From the NCBI GenBank assembly GCA_016098155.1, contig JAAAJB010000110.1, positions 1 through 64,000 of the forward strand: 64,000 nt of DNA. Direction: 5' to 3'. The stretch comes from Actinomortierella ambigua. Its lineage: Eukaryota > Mortierellomycota > Mortierellomycetes > Mortierellales > Mortierellaceae. The position numbers and the translations under genes were made by a program. The notes beneath the pieces are model-generated. The model saw only the letters and a list, made by a program, of their open reading frames with translations, was not told the origin of the DNA and did no database searches. This document shows positions 11,201 through 22,014 of this stretch, piece by piece. The first letter of the stretch is position 1; every line of letters starts with the position of its first letter.

Positions 11201-13247
11201 TACAGGGGCAGGTGATCCCGAGCTTGGCAACATTCCATCTTCCAATGAATCATTCAATACACAGACGGACGATCACGCAACGGCGAGCGATGCTGGCACA
11301 GTGGCTGCGAACGCGACACAGCCGAAAAAGATGGCCAGGGGATCGGTGTTTTCATGGGAGAATGTCGATTACGTGGTGCCGTACAAGGCAGACCCTTCGG
11401 GAGAGAAGCAACTGTTGTGTTCGGTCTCGGGTGTGGTCAAGCCGGGTACCATGACGGCTCTCATGGGATCTTCTGGTGCTGGAAAGACAACGCTGCTGGA
11501 TGTCCTGGCTCAGCGCAAGAGTATCGGCAAGGTCACAGGTCAGATTGAGGTCGATGGTCTCCCTCTTCGTCGCGATTTCCAACGTACCACTGGCTATTGC
11601 GAGCAGCTCGATGTGCACGTCCCTGAATGCACTGTCCGCGAGGCACTGCGTTTCTCAGCTCATCTCCGCCAGCCAGCCGATGTCTCTGAGGCGGACAAGG
11701 ATGCCTATGTGGAGGAGATCATCAAGATCCTCGAGATGGAGAACATTGCCGATGCGTTGATTGGCACGACAGAGTCAGGACTCGGCATTTCTGTGGAGGA
11801 GCGCAAGCGTCTGACGATCGGTGTGGAGCTGGTGGCCAAGCCGAAGCTTCTGTTCCTGGACGAGCCGACATCAGGTCTGGATGCACAGGCGTCATACAAC
11901 ATCATGCGATTCATGCGCAAGCTGACGGATCAAGGCCAAGCCATTCTGTGTACGATCCATCAACCCTCGTCTCAGTTGTTTGCCTTCTTTGACAACCTGT
12001 TGCTGTTGGCCAAGGGTGGTAAGACGGTCTTTTTTGGTGAGCTCGGGCCAGATTGTCGGGATTTGATTGGGTATTTCGAAAAGTATGGTGCCCCTCATTG
12101 CTCGCCTGAGGCCAATCCCGCCGAGTACATCTTGGATGTAGTCAATGCCCGACATTTGGACCTGGATTGGCACTCGATCTGGGAGGCATCCCCTCAAAAA
12201 GCCCAGTTGACTGAGGATATCCATGCTACACGTGTTGGGCAGAGTCAGCCCGCCGATGCCAGCAACACTGCTGAGCCGACGGCGGAGCTTGAGTATGCCG
12301 CACCGATGATGGTGCAGCTCAAGTATGTGCTCCGAAGGATGTTCAAGACATACTGGCGACTGCCGACATACAACATGGGGCGTTTGTTTCTCATGGTTGT
12401 CTTTGCCCTGCTGAACGGCTTTACGTTTTTCCGCCTCGGCTATCGGATCGTCGACCTCCAATCGCGTGTGTTTGCGATATTCCAGGTGCTGGTTATGGCG
12501 CCGCTATTGTGTAACGTGGTCGAGCCCCGTTTCCACACAGAACGGCAATGGTTCTACCGTGAGATGGCCGGCAAGTACTATGGTTGGAAGCCGTTCGCTA
12601 TCTCCATCATCTTGGTCGAAATACCCTTTGTTCTCGTGACGAGCACGGCCTTCTTCCTAGTATTCTACTGGACAGTGGGTTTCACGACCGACCCTGTCAG
12701 TACCTTCTACAGCTGGCTGCTGATCCAGATCTTCATCCTCTTTGCGCTCACGATTGGTCAGGTTATCGCGGCATGGACACCATCGACTCAGATTGCAGCG
12801 TTGATCAACCCTTTTGTATTCAGTATCCTCAACCTGTTTTGCGGTGTTATGATTCCGTACGACACCATGCCCCGCTTTTGGCGCTCTTGGTTATACTGGC
12901 TAGACCCCTATCGTTACGTGATCGAGGGTCTCGTTGTGACACAGCTGCATGGGGTCCCGGTCAGGTGCGAACCATTAGAGTTTTCGATCTTCCAACCACC
13001 CGCGGGCCAGACCTGCATCCAGTATGCAGGCCGATTCATGGAGACTGCAATCGGCTACTTGAACAACCCGGATGCGACCACTGACTGTCAGTACTGTCAG
13101 TATGCGGTAGGCGACCAGTTCTTTGCAAGCCTCAACATGAAATTCGAATATCGCTGGCGAAACCTCGGTATCTCCTGCATTTACATCGTATCCAACGTGG
13201 TCATTTGCGTTCTTGGCATCCGTTTCATGCGCGGCAACAAGCGATAA
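8293..13247 (+). CDS. Full-length PDR/ABCG multidrug transporter, copy 2
   Basis: Exons are 8293-9133, 9247-9623, 9722-10216 and 10332-13247, giving 1542 residues in frame. Domain order and motifs match copy 1: NBD1 with GRPGSGCST and SGGERKRLSI, TMD1, NBD2 with GSSGAGKTT and LLFLDEPTSGLD, and TMD2. The first two introns sit at exactly the same codons and phases as in copy 1. A third intron (10217-10331, phase 0), at the start of TMD1, is absent from copy 1. The first donor is GTCGGT, weaker than the usual GTGAG. The N-terminus and the linker before NBD2 have diverged strongly, but part of NBD2 is nearly identical in DNA to copy 1. This is a tandem duplicate followed by divergence and local homogenisation. 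It probably also exports toxic or lipid compounds; the substrate is unknown. Confidence 0.95.
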
Positions 13248-13663
13248 AAAAAGTTGATCATGTGGCCTCTAGAGACGGACGTTTTTTTCCCCTATAGTTT
13301 TGTATCTCTTTACTCTTAGATAATACACATATAGCGATTTGTTCCCGGTTATTTAGAAATCTCGGAGGAAATTATTTCTTGATAATACATATGGTGCCAA
13401 GCAATGGAGTGCATGAGGCTGTGGTAAATCAGAGCTGTCCAAATCATTCTGCCAGCGAAGGAAAGGAGAACCATGCCCCGTATAATAATATCTCGTGAAG
13501 GAACATCAAACAATCTCACACGCATATATAAGTATAGCGTGCCTCAGCATACAGGTGGAGTGAAAGAAATGGTAGCAAGAAGGTGTTGTATTATACAGTG
13601 CGATGGTACATTGAGAATGATGATCTTCAACAGGATGGTGCGATGAAGGGGGGAGTGACGGTG
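13248..13663. other. Convergent intergenic region, ABC copy 2 / QRI7-like
   Basis: The 3' ends of the plus-strand ABC gene and the minus-strand Qri7-like gene face each other here. The stretch is AT-rich with two similar GATAATACA(C)ATA pieces (about 13319 and 13381). It probably carries both polyadenylation regions. No gene is visible. Confidence 0.6.
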
Positions 13664-15274
13664 TTACTCTGGGATTTTGCCGGTGCCGAGCATATCCAGG
13701 GGCCATTTTGGGATGATATCAATATCATACGGATCAAACAATCCTTCACGGTAACGCTCAATGCCAGTCCAAGCGATCATGACTGCATTGTCCGTGCACA
13801 ACTTGAGCGGTGGGCAAACCACCTGAACCGATCGACGTGGGCTTTTAGCCACCAAAGAGGCCTCCTCTCCAAGTGCCGCTTCAGCTGCTGCTGCCGCGGC
13901 AGCGGCCTTCTTTTGTTTCTTCTTCTCAGCCTTGCTGACTTTGGTGCCTCCTGCACTTCCTGATTCCTGGCCCTTGAATTCAAACTTGGAGCAGACCTCT
14001 TCCATCTTGGTTCTCAAGTAAACGTTCCGACCTACGCCGCCACTGATGACCAAACTGGAAATATCCAATCCTTGTTCATGACACCACTCGAGTCCCTGTT
14101 CAACCTTCAAGCACAAATGCGTCACAGCACAGTACTGGAATGCGGCCGCCAGATCCTGTCTCCAAGCGTCACCATCCTGTTCCTTCTCCACCTCCCTGCA
14201 CTCGGCCGCGACGCGGGTGACAGCGCTTCTCAGGCCGGCAAAGCTAAACTTCATCTCATGCTTGCTATCGCGCAGCCGCATCGGGATCGGCAAGCGGTCC
14301 ACAAAGCGGTCCGGTCGTTGGCTTTGTTTGGCCCAGGCTTCCAAACTCGCGCCCGGCCCACCACTCCGTCCGGGCAACCAAGGTATGGCCAGCTCACGCG
14401 CCGTCTTGTCAAAGGCCTCGCCGATCGAGTTGTCGACCGTCGTCGCCAACGTCGTGTACCGGTCCACGCTGTGCGCGACCAGCAAGAGCGTGTGTCCGCC
14501 CGAGACGAGCAACGTCAGGAACGGGAACGGAGGCGAGGGTGTCGCCCGTTGTCGCATCGCTTCTCCAAAGGCCGCCTCTTCCTCCAGTGGTGTCTTCCAT
14601 TGTTCCATCGCCAGAGGCATCGTCGTCAACCGTGCCGTTAGCGCATGCGCCTCCATGTGATGCACACCAATCAACGGCCGGTCCAAGGCTGCCGCCAGGC
14701 TTTTGGCGGCGTTCAACCCGACCCCCAACGAGTGCGCCAGTCCAGGCCCACGTGTGACGGCGACGACATCAATGTCGGCCAGGCCGTTGGGCAGTCGGGC
14801 AGCCTGGATGGCTTCGCGGACGACATTAGGCAGTTGCTGCATGTGGGCGTGATGTGCTAGTTTTGGGACAATGCCACCCATGGGCTCGTGCAGGTGGTGT
14901 TGGGTCCGGAGCACCTCGGACAGGATCTGACGGTCCGAGGTCACAATGGCTGCACAGGTGTCGTCACAAGACGTCTCGATACCGAGGCAGACGAGTGGTC
15001 GCACAGAGGGGTCTCCGGGGCGTGGGAATGGTCGTGGCGTCGGGTAGTTGGCGGGAAGAGCCGGCGATGTGGTGGTGGCACTTCCTGAGGTCGTCGGCGC
15101 AGTGGTCGAGAAGGTTCGAGCCACAACCGTCCAGCCTGGTTTAGTCCCGACTAAGCGAGCATTGCAATGGTGCAGTGCGGGTTTAAGCAACAATTGTTTT
15201 GAGCTCGAATGGCATGCTTTCCACCGAGAGCATTCCACTGAATGGGCCAATCGTCTTGACAGCATCGTTACCAT
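13664..15274 (-). CDS. QRI7: Mitochondrial-type tRNA N6-adenosine threonylcarbamoyltransferase (Qri7/OSGEPL1 family)
   Basis: This single-exon gene encodes 536 residues. The family transfers the threonylcarbamoyl group from TC-AMP to A37 of tRNAs that read ANN codons, making t6A; Qri7 does this in mitochondria. Visible marks are GIETSCDDTCAAIV (about 98-111), the metal-binding HHMEAH (205-210), LLVSGGHTLLL, GEAFDKTARELAIPW, KFSFAGLRSAV, ISGGVGRN and CTDNAVMIAWTG (Asp495, the third metal ligand). The first 70 residues are rich in Arg, Ser and Lys and nearly free of acidic residues, as expected of a targeting sequence. An unusual insert of about 45 residues (about 435-481, Lys-rich then poly-Ala) lies just before the last conserved motif. 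A TATATAA on the minus strand (15305-15311) lies only about 31 bp from the first ATG, so the second ATG at 15265 is a possible start. The stop of the next minus-strand gene is 106 bp upstream. Confidence 0.93.
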   Translation of the reverse strand: MVTMLSRRLAHSVECSRWKACHSSSKQLLLKPALHHCNARLVGTKPGWTVVARTFSTTAPTTSGSATTTSPALPANYPTPRPFPRPGDPSVRPLVCLGIETSCDDTCAAIVTSDRQILSEVLRTQHHLHEPMGGIVPKLAHHAHMQQLPNVVREAIQAARLPNGLADIDVVAVTRGPGLAHSLGVGLNAAKSLAAALDRPLIGVHHMEAHALTARLTTMPLAMEQWKTPLEEEAAFGEAMRQRATPSPPFPFLTLLVSGGHTLLLVAHSVDRYTTLATTVDNSIGEAFDKTARELAIPWLPGRSGGPGASLEAWAKQSQRPDRFVDRLPIPMRLRDSKHEMKFSFAGLRSAVTRVAAECREVEKEQDGDAWRQDLAAAFQYCAVTHLCLKVEQGLEWCHEQGLDISSLVISGGVGRNVYLRTKMEEVCSKFEFKGQESGSAGGTKVSKAEKKKQKKAAAAAAAAEAALGEEASLVAKSPRRSVQVVCPPLKLCTDNAVMIAWTGIERYREGLFDPYDIDIIPKWPLDMLGTGKIPE

Positions 15275-15380
15275 GTTGTAGAAAAGGTTTCCAAACTGAT
15301 ATCATTATATAAAAACGGAACGGTCACAACCTTTTTTTTCTTTTTGGGAAAGTGAATATGTACATATTTATTTGGATAGT

Positions 15381-16588
15381 TTATGGGGCCACAGTCCAGT
15401 CAGGACCGTTGCCAAGAGGGACGATGCCAGTGGGGTTGATCTGGAGGTGAGAGTTGTAGTAATGGCGCTTGATGTGCTCGAGGCTGTATGTCTCTGCGAC
15501 CTTGGGCAGCTGGTAGATGCGACGAGCCCAGCGCAGGATATGGGGGTAATCTTTCTCGATGCTCTTGATATTGCACTTGAAGTGGCCATGGTAAACCGAG
15601 TCGAAGCGGACAATGGTCGTCCACAGACGCAAGTCGGCCTCTGTCAGCTGGCCACCGACCAGGTACTCATTCTTCGAGAGGATGCCCTCAACACGGTCCA
15701 GGGCCTCGAACAGCGGCACGACGTTGCGCTCGTAGGCTTCCTGCGTCGTAGCGAAGCCGCTCTTGTACACGCCGTTGTTAATCTTGTCATAGATCCACTC
15801 GTTGATGTCGTCAATCTCCTTCTTCAAGGCTGCTGGGTAGAAGTCGACGCCGGCCTTCTCAGGCACAAGCTTGTTAAAGGCTGTGTTCAAAATGCGAATG
15901 ATCTCAGAGCTTTCGTTGTTCACTATGTAGAGGCGTGAGATTAAAAAAGATTAGTTGACATGTTCTTTTTGCTGACCAACGGCCCCTCGAAAAAGGTTCT
16001 CACGACCGAAATGGGCGTGCAGTGCGGCGCGTATTGTCAATTGACAGATTTAGGTTCTCGCCGTTCACTGCCCTTCCCATGGATTTTCCCTTCCCCCTTT
16101 CCTTTTTCTTTTTTGGCGGGATAGATGGTTGTGCCCAGTTACTCTCGCACGTTCAATTCGATAACAAAAAAAAAAGTCCCCAGTTTCTTACCGATGGTCT
16201 TGGTCTTCTTGTCCCAGAGAACAGGGACGGTGAAGCGACCCTGGTAATCAGGGTTGGCCCGGAAGTAAATGTCACGGATGTGTTGAACACCGTACAGCGA
16301 GTCCTTGTAGCCATCCTTGAAAGCCCAGCCGAGCTCCCCGAGATGCCAGTGGACAATATCGACTGAGATGATGTCTTCCAGACCCTTCAAGGCGCGAACG
16401 ACCAAGGTGCGGTGGGCCCAAGGGCAGGCGTACGAGATGTAGAGGTGGTAGCGACCCGCTTCGGGCTTGAACACGGCGTCGGGGGCATCGCTGATGGTAT
16501 CACGGAACGACGAGACCTGGCGGCGGAACTCGCCATCGTTGCTAGCCCACTGAAGGACTTTGGTGCCGTCGTTGCTAGGGGTAGTCAT
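15381..16588 (-). CDS. ECM4: S-glutathionyl-hydroquinone reductase (omega-class-like GST, Ecm4 family)
   Basis: Exons are 16588-16192 and 15922-15381 (minus), joined by a 269-nt phase-1 intron, giving 312 residues. These enzymes remove glutathione from glutathionyl-hydroquinones through a catalytic cysteine. The active site YISYACPWAHR is present with Cys55 in the CPWA motif. The C-terminal helical half includes YLVGGQLTEADLRLWTT and IKRHYYNSH, as in the family. The ATG at 16588 has a good context (ACACAATGA). The same frame stays open for about 300 nt upstream with no ATG, and it reads like a mitochondrial presequence ending in poly-Ala. A TATA box sits at 16891-16899. A cytosolic form from 16588 is certain in principle; a longer mitochondrial form would need non-AUG initiation. 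The start of the Qri7-like gene lies 106 bp downstream on the same strand. Confidence 0.93.
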
Positions 16589-17709
16589 TGTGTTGGTTGC
16601 TGTTGCTGCTGCTGCTGCTGCTGCTGTTGTTGTTGAGGAGGAAGGAGTTGTGGAATAAAGTCTTGTCAGGCTGGATGCTACCACGGCTTTGAAGGCGAGA
16701 GGGCGACGCGGGATGAGTGGGATGCGTGTGAAATTTCGAGCCAACACCGTGAGCGTGCTCGTACTTTGGCTTTGGAGGCGGAGAATTTTGAGTGACGAAA
16801 AGTGGGGACTCGCTGTTGAGAAAGCAGATAGACGAAGGGCGCGATAGATGAGTTGTTGATTGTTGAGAGGATGAGTGGTCGGGGGATACACTTTTTATAC
16901 TTCCAACCCCAACTTCCAAGTTTCAACCCAATGCCGTAATCTCCCTAAGCCACAGCATTACTTATGGTTTCAAAAAAAAAGGTTCCATGACAAATTCGTC
17001 TCGCGCCTTGGTAAGTCGACTCTGTGGGACAAACACATTATTCATTGTACCCCTCTAGTTGTCCTCCTGCTGCGCTGTGAAAGCGTTCGATTGTAGAGTG
17101 TGTACATGTGTATATATGTGTGTGTGAATGTGCGCGAGAGATGACATGGCACTGACGATTCGAATAATCCTCAGTGTTGTCCCAGCCAGCTGGGGCACTA
17201 CATGTCGATTGATAACATGAAAAGCGTGTTGATGAATCCCTATCCTACATACAGTCTTTTTCGTTTTCACCTATGTGCGAAAGAAGTTGCTAAATAGGCC
17301 ACTGGTGCTACCGACAGCGAGGGGGTGGCATTTGTGGAGACAACCACCATCGAGTCTTACAGAGTTGTACAGGCAAACGTGTATCTCGCACAACATGTCG
17401 ATAGACTGCAAGTATGCTCACACATGCGCAAAAGGTGTAGGTGGCGGATGGGCCTGCTGTTTCACTATGTGTTGGATCGACACATCTGAGCCGCTAGGCC
17501 ATAAAGCCATATGCAACGGAGCAAAACATGCAGCGGCATGCGATTCATTAATGTGCGATTCGTTATCTAAAAAGGTATCTGGAAGTGCAAAGCTACGCGA
17601 AATAAGCTTTGGGGGAGAAAGAGATCATCTGAGGTAAAAGAAGAAAGTAGAAGAGAAAAAAAAAAAGTGTGCGCGTATGTGTGGGTGTATGTGAGTGTGA
17701 GGTACACGC
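16589..17709. other. ECM4 leader and promoter, then 3' region of the syntaxin gene
   Basis: 16589-16890 is the probable leader of the reductase, with a CAG/GCA repeat near 16605-16630 and an open frame discussed in the findings. The rest, to 17709, is non-coding by eye and lies downstream of the minus-strand syntaxin gene. It contains TG-rich runs around 17098-17135. Confidence 0.5.
16891..16899 (-). promoter_or_regulatory. Probable TATA box of the ECM4-like gene
   Basis: On the minus strand the sequence reads TATAAAAAG, a strong TATA element. Transcription would start about 30 bp downstream, near 16865-16860, leaving a leader of roughly 275 nt without any ATG before the start codon at 16588. 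Confidence 0.5.
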
Positions 17710-19816
17710 TCACTTCGCTGGGGGTGGCCTGAGCTGGAAGTAGAGGACAAGAGCAATGATGATCAAGATGATGATGACGATAACCAGGCAGACCCACTTC
17801 TTTTTTCTGGCGCTGCGGGCGTTGACAATAGCAGTGTCGACCTCCTGAACGCCCGTGACGAGGTTCTGCTCCGCCTGTTGAGTGTTCTCCTCAATCTTGT
17901 CCATCACCTCCTGCTGCTCGGTCACCAAGGTCTCCATGTCCAGGAACAGCTGGTGCAGCTCCAAGATGGTGCGCTCGATCTTCTTGATGTCGTCATGGCG
18001 GGTCTGGACTTCGCGCAGGGCACGGCTGGCATCGCCGTAGCGGGTTGTCGTGAGTACCGACTGTGCAAAGATCTGTTGGTTGTCACCCGCCATAACTTCA
18101 CGGATATCTTCAGGAGTGGCATCAGGCTTGACTATAAAAAAGGAATGATTGTACATGTGTTAGTTTTCATCTTTCCCCCCTAGCAAGAAAGAAGGTGGTG
18201 TGTGTGTGCCAGTCGATCCTTATTTTTGGGCAGTAAGAATTAGCAAAAACATCCATACCAATCTTGACCTGGCGCTCCAAGCGACCCTGGTACTTCTTGC
18301 GAGCCTCGCTCTCGGCGGTCTGATAGCGGCGAAGGGTCTTTAAGAATTTCTCCTTCAGAGAAGCAGCCTGAGTGCGTCGGATTTGGATGTCGGGCGAATT
18401 GGCGAGACGCAAGTTGGCAAGCTCAATATCCTTGATTCTCTTCTTAATGCGGTTCGACAGCTGGGTGGTGTCGCTAGTGATGCCTTCCAGCTGCTTGGTA
18501 ACGCGAGCCGACTGCTCCTCGCTCGAAACATTGTTGACAGAGGCCTCGTGCAGCTCTTCAATGGTGGTGATGTTCTGCTCCAGCTTGGTGATGTCCTCCT
18601 GAATCGATGTGACCTGTTAAAGTTGTGAGCGCGTACGCAGAATCAAGGGCAGAAAGGCGTTGAGTCGACAGTTCGATCAGATGCATCATTCGCACCGCCC
18701 AAGAGAGGGGCGGAGAGTGCTGCGTTTTTCCTTCTGTTGTTCAACGAGCAACACACAGGAGTAGGGTGTGAAGTAGTTGGGGGAATGGTTTGCGAGCCTA
18801 AAACTTTAAGCACCGTTTTTGTGCTCCCCCCCTCTCCAGAGCCCATGCAGGTTGATTGGATTGGGCCGGAAATTGGCCAGACAACGCCTACACCACCATG
18901 CTATCCCTGGCTATAAAAATAACAGGCAGCATTTCTGGTGGTGCTGAGGCCAGTGGTGCGGAAAGGTGCCACTGGAGAGAAAGAGGAAGAAAGAGCTAGA
19001 GAGAAACTCCCCTTTCTTTCCTTGCTTCTATAGTAGTGTACTTGTTGATGTGGGCTGTGTCACAGAGAATCTTGGCAATGATCGCATTGGGGCCTTCTTC
19101 CAGTCAACCCAAACGACAAAAAAAAAAAAAAAAAAGAGTGCATGGTCTAATTACCTCGCTAAAGAACTGGTTGATGTCACCACCAGTGGCAGAAGCGCTG
19201 TTGACGTTGCCCATCGGAATGGACTGGTGAGAAGGCTGCTGCTGTTGCTGAGGGCGGTACTGCTGCTGTTGCTGTTGAGCAAACTGCTGCTGGGCATACT
19301 GGTCATTGTTGTTGTAGCCCTGGTTGTAGTTTTGCTGCTGACCGTACTGGTTGCCGCCGTACTGCTGCTGCTGACCATACTGGTTACCATACTGTTGCTG
19401 CTGACCGTAGCCTTGCTGCTGACCATAGCCCTGCTGCTGACCGTAGCCCTGCTGGCCACTGTTTTGGAAGGTCAATGAAAGAGTGTCAGTTGCATGGGAG
19501 CATTATTGCATTCATCCATCCTCCCTCCTTTTTTTCCCCATGCATTCACTTGCCCGTAACCCTGGTTTTGCTGGCCCTAATAGCATGAAGACCAAAGACA
19601 GTTGGAGGGGAGGAGGGGGTTGAGGGAGCACAAGGAAGACAACCATGAATGGACGGTTAGTGAAAGAATGTTAAAAATAGTCTGTCGTCTAGGAGGGGGA
19701 ATGGGAAGTGGGCTTGGGACGATGATGGAAACAGAGTGGGGATGGGCGTGTTGGAAGCATTCGACGAGAGTTGGAGGACATGCCTGGAAATCAGCCAAAC
19801 GATCTCTCGCGCTCAT
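17710..19816 (-). CDS. SSO1: Plasma-membrane-type syntaxin (Qa-SNARE, Sso1/2-like) with Gln/Tyr/Gly-rich N-terminus
   Basis: Minus-strand exons: 19816-19784 (MSARDRLADFQ), a micro-exon 19576-19554, 19458-19155, 18613-18259 and 18131-17710, giving about 378 residues. A variant (19576-19550 joined to 19451) is equally in frame and one residue shorter. Qa-SNAREs at the plasma membrane pair with SNAP-25-type and R-SNAREs to fuse secretory vesicles. Seen in order: the short start typical of syntaxins; about 90 residues of GYGQQ-type repeats; an Habc helical part (LEQNITTIEELH onward); the SNARE motif (about RHDDIKKIERTILELH to VNARSARKKKW); and a C-terminal membrane anchor of Val, Ile and Leu ending PPPAK. 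The first intron uses a GC donor (CAG|GCATGT). The second uses either GCAAGT or a GT 4 bases further. The 541-nt third intron is long for this window. Family assignment is firm; the first two exons are less certain. Confidence 0.88.
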
Positions 19817-21545
19817 GGATGTAGTGTAGAGTGGGGGGGGGGAAGGAGGAGGAAGAGGAGGATGGATGAAGAGCAGTGAATGAAGGGGGAGGGGGAAAGC
19901 GAATGGGAGATTGGATGGAGAAGAGGCGTGCAACTGTACAAACAAACGATAATTTAATGTGTGTTTGTCCGCTCATCCTGTTCGTATGCCAGTAGTTCGT
20001 CCAATGTGGAAACGCCTCTGGGACTCCACCCAAGTACCATACATGTACACCATATCGCAAGTAACACAACAGAGCACCTTTAAATGGGATGTGCGTGCCT
20101 TTTATTTTTGCTTGGTTCAAAATAGCTGCTGGGCTTTGGTAGGGTATGTGTGGATGCATACACTGGCTGTATCCGCAGGCTCTTCTTGGCACGACGGGGA
20201 TGTGTGTAGTAGTGCGCATGTCGGAGACGAGAGGGACCCTGCGAGGCACGACGTTTTTCTTTATATATTTTGGGTGATGATGCAGACACTGATAAAGATC
20301 GACTGATACTGCGGCCCAGAGGGCACCTTCCCGGCGACCCCTTGCTGATTGTTGGTTGGTACTCGTACTCGTGTTCTCAAGCGTCGAAGAAGCCTTTTTG
20401 GCTTCAAAAATAAAGTGTAAATATCCGGGGCAAAAAGAAGGCGCAGAAAGAAGGAAAGAAGGACGGAGATCGGTTGTGTTGAAGGAAAAGAACAGCGAAT
20501 GCAGTTGGTTCCCAGCCGAAGAGGTGAAAGAACCAGTCGCGTGGCGATCTCAGTCCATACATGGAGGAAGAAAACTGGTGGGTGAAAAACAATCCACACG
20601 CACACGTTCTCAGCAAGAACACAAGTCAGTCTTGTTTCTTCACTCTTGCTCTCCTCCTCCTCTTCCTCCTCCTCCTTCTCCTTCTTTTCCTCCTCTTACT
20701 TCTCCTTCCCCTGTTTGTCCCCACCCCCCTTCTACCCCACCATCTATCTCCCTTGTTTTGCTGGCTCTTCTTCTTCTTGTTCTTCTTCATCTTCCTCTAC
20801 TTCTTCTTGGCCGTCGTCATCCTACCCTTCCCTTTTTTTTTTCCATCTTGTAGCTTGCCATGGTAAGACTCTGTGAGGAGAACAGCCAACCAGTGGCACA
20901 CACTCTCTGTCAACACACTCGCCTCGCTCCCTTCTTTCAGACTCCTTCCCCTGTCTGTCCCTTGCACACCTTCCTTCACACAGTGTCGTCGATTCTCTTG
21001 TGCCCTCTTTGTCGCACTCTTCCCTCTTACTTTCAACTGTCTCGAGCTCGTGTTGCTGGGGGAGTGGGTGACAGTGCATTCCTGAAAACCCATTCCCATT
21101 CCCAAGGTGCTCTCATTCAAGCGCATCAAAGTCGACATCGTAGACATCGGCACTCCTTTTCCAGGACACAACAAGACTTGTTGTTTCTGTTATGTTCCTC
21201 TGTTATCTGGCACGATGAGGCTCCCCTTCCTACCCCACCCCCCCGTCCCCGGTTCTCGTACTTGGCTTTTTTGTTTTTGTTTTTTCCCTTCCTCTTTCCC
21301 TCGTGACATTGATTTCCCTGCATCCCTTTCTTCTTTCTTCCTCCTTCCTGGTTCCTCAACCTTCGCGACCGATGTACCCTTTTCTCCACATTTTTTTTTT
21401 GTTCCTCCATAATATAACAATTGTACCTTTCCGCCACCTCTTGCAGCCACAGCCATTTCAGGCAACGCACGAATCCACCCTACCCCCTCCCTTCTTGTCC
21501 TCCCTGACCCTCCCTATCCGAAGGCAGAGCATACCTTCCAACCCC

Positions 21546-21634
21546 CTTCGTTCCTTCCTTCGTTCCTTGCTTCGTTCCTTCACTCCTTTGCTCCTTCGTT
21601 CGTTCCCTCGCTCCTTCGTTCGTTCGCTTTGTTC
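21546..21634. repeat. Degenerate TTCGTTCC/CTCCTTCG tandem repeat
   Basis: Units of 8-12 bases built from TTCGTTCC, CTTCGTTC and CTCCTTCG follow each other with small changes. The repeat lies about 400 bp before the start of the Ser-rich gene. Confidence 0.65.
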
Positions 21635-21908
21635 CTCCCTGCCTCACTTCTTCAGTTCAAAAGTTTCGCACAATCTCCGACAGGGGAAAGCCTCAATCGC
21701 GTTTCCAGGCCTTCCAATTCGCTTTGCCTACACTTTTACACAGGAACACAGACGCACGACGCCACACTCCATACATACACACACATACCCCACCCCCTTC
21801 CTTGAGATTCATCCACCCAAGAACACAACACACTTGCTTAGACTTGGTTCTTGTCGCGCTTTCAGATAGATAGTCTCGTTCGTACCGTATTAACTGCAGC
21901 TCTTCTTG

Positions 21909-21948
21909 CCCCTCTCCCCTCTCCCCTCTCCCCTCTCCCCTCCCTTTC
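21909..21948. repeat. (CCCTCTC)n tandem repeat
   Basis: About five copies of a 7-base unit of the form CCCCTCT lie some 70-100 bp before the start codon at 22015, probably in the transcript leader. Confidence 0.75.
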
Positions 21949-22014
21949 CCCTGCTCACTCTCCCTTGTCCCCACTGCCTCTAATCAACGACAACAATCTG
22001 TGTGATCCATTGCC

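Larger units (their letters stand above)
19817..22014. other. Divergent intergenic region, syntaxin / Ser-rich gene
   Basis: This 2.2-kb stretch separates two divergent genes and has no convincing gene. It is very pyrimidine-rich on the plus strand. It includes CT/CTC-rich sequence at 20640-20860, TTCGTTCC-like repeats at 21546-21634 and a CCCTCTC tandem repeat at 21909-21948. Confidence 0.55.

Noticed and set aside
14072..14660. Plus-strand frames of 147-189 codons across the Qri7-like gene
   Set aside because: They are shadows of the conserved minus-strand enzyme, which has all its family motifs in one frame.
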